Source: Spirogloea muscicola (taxonomy: Eukaryota > Streptophyta > Zygnematophyceae > Spirogloeales > Spirogloeaceae). Taken from it: a stretch of 13,854 nt of DNA. A program made the position numbers and the translations under genes. The notes beneath the pieces were generated by a model. That model was not told where the DNA came from. It searched no databases and saw only the letters and a list, made by a program, of their open reading frames with translations. Below, one piece after another: positions 6,421-13,854 of the stretch (the first letter of the stretch is position 1; each line of letters opens with the position of its first letter). The DNA is taken from assembly GCA_009602725.1 (NCBI GenBank), contig WELB01000177.1, forward strand, positions 260,070 to 273,923, written 5' to 3'.

Positions 6421-9400
6421 ATGGCGGCTCGGGCGGCGTCTCTCGGCCCGCCTGCCACCGCCTCCTCCCGCCCTCCCGCCGCTGCCTCCTCCTCCCGCTT
6501 CTCCCCCCTGCCCAGGCACTCTCTCGCCCTCGCCGAGCTTGGCCAGCCACGCCTCCAGCTTGCCGCGCCACATTTGCGAGCCGCTCGGCTGGCTCTGCCC
6601 GGCTCCCACGTCGCTCGACGCTGGGGCGATGCGCCGCGGGAGCTGGTACCTCGCTGCTCTGCTGCCGTCACCGGTGGCAGCACGGAGGACCGGGAGGAGG
6701 CTCGCTGGCTGAGAGAGGAGCAGCGCTGGTTGCGGGAGGAGGAGAGGTGGAACCGTGAGAGGGTGACCTCTTGCACCACTGGCTGCTGGGCTTCTCGTCG
6801 AGCACCTTCCGTGGAGATGTGCATCAAAGCGGCCAACACCCCACTGTGTCCTTGCTCCAGGTCCGGTGGGAGGAGGAGAGGAGGCAGCTCAAGGAGGAGC
6901 TGGCCGATGCCAGAGCATCCAGGTGGCAAGCGGGCAGGCCCACAACTGCTGACCTGGCTGCCCTGCTGGAACAACTCAGGGCCAGGGAACGCCCTCCTCT
7001 CAACGCAGAAGTGCAGTACCGCTCGCTTGCTGGTACTGCTCAGTGACCTCTGTAGGAGCTCCGACATCAATGTGCCACCCAGATATCCTAGACGTACAAG
7101 CATGTGCCTGATCCTCTCCGGGACAATGTTGAAATAGCTGGGTGTTGTGGAGGTCGTGATTCTTTGTCGAACCAGGCCAGCATGTCTGTGCACCTGTGAG
7201 CACACCAAGGAAACCTCCTTCGCACATGTGATTGTTAGTTTCTCCTGAGTACCAGGGGACTTGAAAGTCAACGTCAAATCAAGCTGGCCTGTCGTCCTAG
7301 ACAATCATTCTTGGGCACTTGGAAGAAATGCTTCTTCTGCAGTACACCAACCCAAACCCTGTGTGTAAGTAGCTCCTGCGCTTTCCTCTTTCTCACACTC
7401 AATCTACGTTGACTCTGGCTGCAGACTTGGCTGGCCAGAATGTTGTCGCAAGCCCGACAGTGGAGCTGGCAACGGAGGTCCCAGCTGAAGCTGCAACATC
7501 AGCCCCTCCTGCCTCCTTTCCTCTTTTCAATACCGACACTTCCACTCAGCCCTCCCCTGCGAGATCCACCAATGCACCTTCAAGTCCTTCTAGCTCCTCG
7601 TCTAGCAAGGACGCAGCAGAGCATCAGGCTACCAATAGGGCCACAGGCCATTCGACGTCACCTGGAAAGTTGGACAAATTGCCCAACAAAGGGGATAGCT
7701 TCACATTGAAGTATGCCCTCCGAATGAACCAGGAGGGACCTGAAGTTGCTGAGCTCCAGGTACAGTAGTGAGGCTGTGCTGTTACTGTGGACCTGAGGCA
7801 GTGTCTCATCTGCACCGCATACTCAGTTTTGTGTACACTCTCTGCTTGATGAGGTTGTGAGCCAACCTCGTCGTGTCTACCTGGGTGCTTTGCTTCTGAG
7901 CTCATGCGCCCTTCACAACCTGCTCGTGATGCTGTCTGAGTGCAGGATGCTCTCATGCAGCAAGGTTTTTACTCAGGTGAAGACGATGTTGATAATTCTT
8001 ACTTCTCTTTGGGCACTGAGAGTGCTTACAAGTCTTGGCAGGCACGTTGTCCAGTACCTCAGACACTCTGTCCCTCATCTCTGGAAGTCTTACTCAATCA
8101 CAGATTTTTTCGGAACTCAGATCCTAGGCCATGTTATTTGTTTCAAACCTCAGTGGTTGACATTTCCAACTTTTAAAAGCCATGTCAGTCAGACTACTTG
8201 CCAAGTAGCTGTCTCGTGCAGGGAGGTCATCAATTGACATCCTGGTCCATGTATGTGTTGCTCGGCGCTTGACCTGCCTTCAGTATTGCTTCCTGCAGAA
8301 CTTCACTGGTCTGTTTCTGCTGCCAACTTGTTCAGGCTAGTGTGGGCCTCAAAGAAGACGGTGTTGTCAGCCCTGAGCAACTAGCTATGCTCCTGAGCAA
8401 GGAGAAAGGTCCACTGCCGGCTGGAAACAGCTTCCCTGCCCCACCATCTCTATCTCCACCAACCGAGGTCCAGGTAGAGCTCGACTGCAGCAACAAAGGA
8501 CGGGGACATCAATCAACCTGAGCTGTGCTTTGAATGTGCCGCAGCTGACTTGCTTTCTGAAGTCCTGAACTTTCAATCTACATGCAAATTCAACTGCAGT
8601 TCTTGCGTTGTGATTGCAGGCAGAGCTCTCTTCTTCAACAGATCAAAGCGACGCCCCAAAAGCAAGCAAGGATGTTCGGGAGATTGAGAGATATGCCAGA
8701 ACTGCAATCGAAGCAGGGGTGCAAGGGACACAGCACAGAGTCTATTTACTTGGAGAAAATCGGTGGGAGGAGCCGAACCGTGTGGGTCATGGAGGTGTGA
8801 CGACTGGCAGCAGCAAAATACCAGGGCCCAATCCTCCTTCAGGCCGCAAGATGTGTTTCGTTTGCAGAGGTCAAGGCACCCTCACATGCTTAGGTGGGCA
8901 ATCTGCACTTACATTGGCCTTCTCCTTGTTAGAGTCATAATCTGGTGCATTTACACAAGGCTGGCAAGTCAGTCGAAGGATCTGACATGCAGGAACTTAG
9001 TCCTCTTCGGTGCAGACAGATTTGGCATATCCAGTTGACATGTCAATTACAGTCTTAGAAATTCACACAATGCTTTTGTAGCATCTTTCCGTCGCTTAGT
9101 GACCACCATTTCCACAGTCTGTTTAGCTAGTTGCTCCAGCCGGTCCTACTTTTAGCACAACTTGAGAGCATATGCTTGTGGGCCAATGACAAGTGGTGGC
9201 CATGCATTGACCTCAATTTTTGCTGCTTATACAGATTGTGAAGGTAGTGGTGATCTTAACGTTGAAGAGCAGGTGAGCATAAGTACTCCTGCAGTGAAGT
9301 CTGGTGCATTAGTGCCACACCATGCTAATTTGGTATCATTGAGGATCAAGTTACGGCTGTCGTATTGGTGCCAAAACTACCACTGACGGCTTCATTGTCG

Positions 9401-9657
9401 GACCTGCCCTCTGATGCTTGTACATACAAGCTTCGTAGTGTATAGCCAAGAAGATAAGTTGCTCAATGAGGTAGGCCAAAGTGGTTCCAATGTTGTTCTG
9501 CTTGTATAGATGCTGCTCATGAGACACAATCTGACAGGCTCTTGTGGAAGTGCAGTTCTTAGAGTGGGCGGATGACCAGACAAAGTGCGTGTACTGCGAC
9601 GGCTCGGGCGCAGTCACCTGCGATACTTGTGACGGCTTGGGCAATGTCCCTGCATGA
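6421..9657 (+). CDS. PTAC5: pTAC5-like plastid nucleoid protein: coiled coil, peptidoglycan-binding-like domain, DnaJ-type zinc finger
   Basis: Eight exons: 6421-6762, 6861-7032, 7425-7759, 7946-8041, 8336-8473, 8620-8893, 9235-9272, 9556-9657, giving 498 residues. Residues 1 to about 60 are rich in Ala, Ser, Arg and Pro with almost no acid, as in a chloroplast transit peptide. About 87-140 form a charged coiled coil with the RWLREEQRWLREEERW repeat. About 175-260 are a Ser/Thr/Pro-rich linker. About 262-340 match the PG_binding_1 fold (GPEVAELQDAL, GFYSGEDD, SWQASVGL, DGVVSPEQL). Residues 440-494 contain four CxxCxGxG motifs (from C440, C451, C476 and C487), a complete two-zinc DnaJ cysteine-rich domain without any J domain. 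In Arabidopsis, pTAC5 belongs to the plastid transcriptionally active chromosome and interacts with HSP21 under heat. ATG 6421 (MAARAAS) is preferred; in-frame ATG 6316 would add 35 residues. Intron 4 appears to be GC-AG. Confidence 0.87.
8042..8335 (+). other. Probable GC-AG intron (intron 4 of pTAC5-like gene)
   Basis: The donor reads TGGCAG|GCACGT and the acceptor TTGTTCAG|GCTAGT. Joining here gives KSWQ-ASVGLKEDG, the normal Q-x3-GL spacing of the peptidoglycan-binding fold. A canonical GT donor 12 bases downstream (CCA|GTACCT, intron from 8054) also keeps the frame and would insert four residues, ARCP, but has a poorer consensus. Confidence 0.65.
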
Positions 9658-10205
9658 CACTTGCTACACTTGCTTCTGCATATCTATGCTCGACACACCA
9701 AAGGCTCGACTAGTAGCGCAGGTCCTACACTACAACATCACAAAGCACTTGACCAACTTACACAATTGTGCACCATCAAGGATCAAGCTGTCCTACAAAT
9801 GGATACAAACAATCCTTCCTGTCTCTGTGCGAGCTGTTCACTCATTTCAGGACAACTTTCTTTGACTACCCACTACCTGCAAAATGTACTTCACAAAGAT
9901 GCACAAGGATCCCGTGCACATGCCACATGCAGACAGCTGCACAGCTGTCAATCAATCCGTGTGTCGTGTCCTTCACAAGCCATGCCCTTGTGTGTGCTAC
10001 TTGCGGCGAGCTCAAACGGATAGTTGAGTAAATAGGGGAGTGAACAGTACGAAATTAGTTTCTGGCCCCTGTCCTATTGTTGTGTCGCATCAGTGAAGGC
10101 ATGATGATGTAAGGTACTTATCTACATTTGCAGCCAACTTGACATGATCATCAACATCATACCGCCTTGGCCTCCTACCTGCTGTTTCATGTCGAATCAA
10201 ATCAA

Positions 10206-10226
10206 TCGGTGCATCAGATGCACCGA
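10206..10226. repeat. Perfect palindrome, 10-bp arms
   Basis: TCGGTGCATC and GATGCACCGA surround a single A. In RNA the palindrome could form a hairpin after strand slippage, or a dimer. It lies about 180 bases beyond the PWP2 stop, probably in or near that 3' UTR. Confidence 0.6.
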
Positions 10227-10351
10227 ATGTAGCATACGGTCATTTGCTACCCAGTATGACCGCACTCCTTGGATCGCAGAAGAACCTGGCAAGAATAAGA
10301 ACTACTGATCGTAGTGAAGCATTGCAAACATGGCAGCTAGCCCATGTCACA

Positions 10352-10374
10352 GCATCAGCAGCAGCTGCTGATGC
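10352..10374. repeat. Perfect palindrome, 11-bp arms
   Basis: GCATCAGCAGC and GCTGCTGATGC surround a single A, starting 35 bases past the PWP2 stop (minus strand). It shares the GCATCA core with the palindrome at 10206-10226. It could shape the PWP2 3' UTR or bind a dimeric protein; neither can be shown from sequence. Confidence 0.6.
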
Positions 10375-10408
10375 AAGTGCCTAAAAGATGAAGGAATAAC
10401 AGCATTGA

Positions 10409-13400
10409 CTAGGCAGTTATACTGTCTTGCTGGGTCGTAAGGTATGAAAGGAGGTAAGTATTTCCAGAAGCTGCTGAGGACAAGTCAGAGTGCAGCCGAG
10501 TGAGGCCTTTATGCAGGTCTTGCAATGCCGGTAATGAGTTCATTGCTCCCCTCCCCTGACTCTTCACGCCCTCTTGTACTGCTCGACCATGGTAGCGCCC
10601 TACCTCCTGCAGCAGGGCAAACTTGTCTGAGCCTTAGTACCTGAAGCAGATACTGGCAGTAGCTTCTACTCATTCTAGGACCAGAAGACCGTGTAATGCT
10701 TGGGTGGAGAAATAGCCGTGGCCACTGATAGATGCCCCTTGGTGATGTGTCGTGACCAACCTTACACCAGCTCAGCCAAAGCTCCAAATACGGAGAAGAG
10801 GGTAGGGCCTTGGCGACAGCCGCTAGCAATGTGCCAACATGGGACCGCGGCAAGGACTGCACAACCGCAGGTATCGTGTCCAAAGGGACGCTCTCCATGA
10901 CCTCTCGTAACAGTATGGCTTCTGCCAAGTTCAGTGCGCCAGCCAAAGCCCGGGTGTGGTCCCCACTCTCTTGCGCAGCTTTCACGGCCTGCCATTGTCG
11001 CCAACACAGCTGGTGATGAGCTGACGAGTCGAAGACAAGGAAAGACCTCTAACGTAGAAATGGCAAGCCAAGGAGCACAGACACGGAGAGTTTCCAACCT
11101 GTGGTGTGAGGTGCAGATCGAGGTCAGAGGGCTGGAAGAGCAACTGGTGGTCAAGGGTGAAGAGCAGCACGCCCTCTGTCGTGGCAGCTGCAAACTCTCG
11201 ACCAGTGGGCGCCATGCGCACACACGAAGTTCGGATAGCCCTGCGCTTGCCGTTTCCTGCTCCAGGCAAGCTCTCCATGCCCTTCAGGCCTTCCTCCTCC
11301 TCAATGTCGCTATCTGGAGCGTTGAGAGAGTCCAGGGGCCCAGCATCTGTGACTCGAGAGCTGTTGAGAGAGTCCGCAACCCCCTCCACCGCACGGTTGC
11401 TACTTATCACAAAGCGCCGAAGAAGGATCTGCCAAGGATCACGGAACATTGTTTTGGCCTGGGCTGAGGTCAACGAGCTTGTGAAGAAAGGGGCAGCAAC
11501 ATCCTCAAAGTTGGCGCTGCTGTTCGAAAAGAACTAGAGGTGAAGCGGCCTGGAGAGGAACAAGTCACACTAACCTGCTCAGCAACGTCGTACATACAGA
11601 TGTACTTGGACGACCCAGCCGCAAGTAGGAAGGAGCCATCTGCAGAGTAAGCAAGCGAGTGGAAGCAGCGGCCCTGGCCTTGGAGCCTAGTGCTGGAGAT
11701 GTCTCTCCTGCCTTCTATGGTAGCCTGCAGAACGGCCTCGCGAGGATCCCACAGATGGATTTGTGCATCAAGTGTGCAGCAAGCGATCTGACGCCCATCC
11801 GGCCGGACGGCAAGGGCAAGGACATCCCGTGAGTGCGTCAGAACCTCCACCCCACCCTTGTTGCCTTCCAGTACGTCCCACACCCGAATTGTGCCGTCCC
11901 ATGCGGACGAGATGAGCAACTCCTGCAAGCGCAACACATTGCAGTAAGACTCCAGTCATATTGTTCGCATAAGTTGCAAACAAATATCTGCCAGAGATGG
12001 TGCAGTGAGCCACTGAACGAGTAAGGGGACAAAAAGTCCACCAGGGCAGAACGAGTCAGAGATTACAGGGAGAGGGAACATGCTCATACGTCGAGTGGAG
12101 AAAACGAAAGTCCATGCACAGGACCCTCGTGCCCGCTAAGTATGTCCAAAATCCTTCCCGTCTTCAAGGACCAAACATAAATCTGAAATCGCACAATTAC
12201 TGCAATAAATTGGAATCTGCTCTTGAATATTCATAAGCGAAAGTCACTTGCATTGTCTGTCGCGTCCTGCATCTTGCATCAGGCTCAAGTCGAAGCTGCC
12301 AGCTGACAAGGACTCCTGGGTGACATGCAAGGAGACTTCCGGAGACAGGCAGCAAGAAAGCCCAGTACACAAATACATTCACGAATACTTGACGTCAGAG
12401 CGTCAATGAAGAGCGCAAGAAGTCTAACCTGGAAGGTGTCGAGTGCTCCGGCGCAGACAATATCCCCCGACGGATGCAGGGCCACCGATGCCAGCTGACA
12501 CGGTGTTGGGGAGACAAAGGTGCGGAAGTTGCGGTATCGCACGAGGTCAAACGCTCGCACCGTGCCATCCAGCGACGCGCTCACCACAGCATTGCTGGTA
12601 GGGGTGAATGCCACGTCTGTGACCGCCCCTGTGTGCTCTGTGGCCGTGACGAAGCAAGCCCCTGTTGCTGCGCTCCACACCTGGCAGGCAGTCAGGTATG
12701 AGGTCAGAGAAGTGCGCATGGATGCCCCTGCTGGGGGCACACTGCGCGTGGCTGGTAGACCCGAGCAGTGAGGCACAGCAGGCGCCTTGTGCAAGCAGCA
12801 GCAGGAGTCCCCACTTTGTGCTGCTGCATTTTGTCCCTGCTTGCATGTGACTGGCTTCTTGCCGCTTGGCTTGACCCTCGAATATGCGGGCGGATGATCA
12901 CAATGAAAACCTTGAGTTTGCAGTCTTCGCCACCCGTGGCAACAAGCGCTGCGTCCGGGGAGAAGGCGAGGCACACGACACCGTGCGCGTGGCTCTGCTG
13001 CTTGGCAACGTACGTCTCCGAGCGCCACTCCCACACGATCAGCTGGCCCAGCGAGCTGCAGCCCAGCGCAACCCACTCGCCGGTGGAGTTGAAGGTGGCG
13101 GTGGTGAGTGGCGCCTGCGCCACGGAGAGGCGGTGGAGCTCCTGGAAATCGGGCAGCTGCCAGAGGCCAAAGACGCCCGTGGAGAAGCCGGCCAGCAGGA
13201 GCTGCAGGCCGGCGTGGTAGGAGCAGGAGGTGACGTGCGCGCCGCCGCCCTGGTGGAAGAAGTGCTTGTGGGCGAGCGCCCAGGTGCCGGCGTCCGCGCG
13301 CCACTCGTCGCTGTCCCTCGCTGGTACCGCCCCGCCGCCGCCGGCCGGGGGTTCCGGCCGGAACTCCCAGAGGAAGAGCGCGCCGTCGCGCGAGACGGAG

Positions 13401-13854
13401 CCGGCGGCGGCGCCGTCGGCGCGGAAGAAGGCGGCGACGACGGGCTCGCGGTGGCCGGCCAGCACGACGGGCCGGAAGGCGCGGAGGGGCGCGAGCGAGA
13501 GGACGTGCGTGGCGTGGTCCTTGGCGCCGGCGAGCAGCCAGCGGGAGTCGGCGCTCCAGGCGAGGCAGGTGACGTCGGCGTGGCAGGTGCCGTGCGTGCG
13601 GTGCAGGCGCAGCGGCGCGAACTGGCGGTCGCGAGAGGTGTCGGGCAGGCGCCAGATCTGCACCAGGCGCCCGACGCCGGCGGCGAAGAAGCGGCCGCAG
13701 GGGCTGAAGGCCAGGGCGCCGAGGGAGGAGGCGCCGCCGCCGCCGCTCCGCAAGGTGAGGCGGTGCAGGACGACGGCGGCGGCGGGGCCGCGGGCGAGGG
13801 AGAGGAGCGCGGCGCGGCCGTCGGCGGCGGCGGCGAGGAGGAGGGTGCCGCAGG
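10409..13854 (-). CDS. PWP2: PWP2/UTP1, WD40 component of the U3 snoRNP (SSU processome), 5' end outside the window
   Basis: Seven exons in transcript order: 13854-12911 (partial), 12680-12429, 12182-12090, 11922-11575, 11428-11099, 10988-10761, 10606-10409. All joins are phase 0 with GT-AG borders, giving 796 residues before the stop. WD repeats are visible throughout: GALAFSPCGRFFAAG, LVQIWRLPD, VGRLVQIW, VTDVAFTPTSNAVVSASLDGT, IYVWSLKTGRILDILSGHEGP, SAWDGTIRVWDV, IEGRRDIS. The acidic DSDIEEEEG loop and the helical C-terminal region (EVGRYHGRAVQEG, LQDLHKGLTRLHSDL) fit PWP2 specifically. PWP2 is in the UTP-B subcomplex that binds U3 and the 5' external transcribed spacer of pre-rRNA in the nucleolus for 18S rRNA processing. 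The frame is open to the right edge at about the second or third strand of the first propeller, so perhaps 50 residues are missing. Exon 1 is extremely GC-rich with GGC/GCC runs, unlike later exons. Confidence 0.93.

Larger units (their letters stand above)
9658..10408. other. Convergent 3' spacer between pTAC5-like and PWP2 genes
   Basis: These 751 bases separate two stop codons that face each other. Short open frames here show no family similarity and no splice partners. The spacer should contain both 3' UTRs. A TGTAA motif at 10109-10113 on + may be the polyadenylation signal of the pTAC5-like gene, though it is about 450 bases after the stop. Two perfect palindromes occur (entered separately). 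Confidence 0.55.

Noticed and set aside
6369-7304. A 311-codon minus-strand open frame across pTAC5-like exons 1 and 2
   Set aside because: It is antisense to the coiled-coil coding sequence, crosses well-supported introns and has no family similarity.
10085-10165. A C/D-box snoRNA-like pattern on the minus strand (TGATGAT followed by CTGATG about 65 bases later)
   Set aside because: There is no complementary terminal stem, and the boxes are imperfect. The TGATGA-rich spacer makes chance matches easy.
10661-10760. A possible extra PWP2 exon ending in SYCQYLLQ at about 10663-10693, or read-through of the intron after WCK
   Set aside because: No acceptor gives the right phase, and joining 10761 directly to 10606 gives WCK-EVGRYHGRAVQ, which matches PWP2 C-termini without a gap.
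12768-13220. + strand open frame antisense to PWP2
   Set aside because: It is explained entirely as the complement of strongly supported WD40 coding sequence.

Overview
The window is nuclear DNA from an intron-rich green-lineage eukaryote, most likely an alga. The reasons are a plant-type prolyl 4-hydroxylase, a homologue of the plastid nucleoid protein pTAC5, TTTAGGG-type (plant) telomere motifs, four genes carrying 24 short spliceosomal introns between them, and very GC-rich first exons. Species cannot be decided from the sequence. There is no bacterial operon, CRISPR array, rRNA or tRNA that I can support.

Layout from left to right. Positions 1-628 are upstream/promoter DNA with a diverged pyrimidine-rich duplication. 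Positions 629-2384 (+) hold a six-exon SixA-like phosphohistidine phosphatase with an N-terminal extension. Positions 2385-3082 are a convergent 3' spacer. Positions 3083-5562 (-) hold a seven-exon membrane-anchored prolyl 4-hydroxylase. Positions 5563-6420 are a divergent promoter region largely occupied by a 470-bp TA-flanked, terminal-inverted-repeat transposon (5809-6278) that carries a fold-back block of telomere-like repeats. Positions 6421-9657 (+) hold an eight-exon pTAC5-like gene: transit peptide, coiled coil, peptidoglycan-binding-like domain and a complete DnaJ-type zinc-finger domain. Positions 9658-10408 are a convergent spacer with two perfect palindromes. Positions 10409-13854 (-) hold PWP2/UTP1, a WD40 protein of the small-subunit processome, running off the right edge with only its extreme N-terminus missing.

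All exon joins were built by hand from reading frame, splice signals and family similarity. All four coding sequences close exactly in frame: 227, 348, 498 and at least 796 codons. The genes belong to unrelated pathways (histidine-phosphate removal, secretory-pathway proline hydroxylation, plastid transcription, ribosome biogenesis), so this is ordinary euchromatin, not a gene cluster. The most unusual items are the telomere-bearing transposon sitting in the P4H/pTAC5 divergent promoter, the two introns with GC-AG borders, and the domain architecture of the pTAC5-like protein. I did not find a convincing undescribed multi-gene system.
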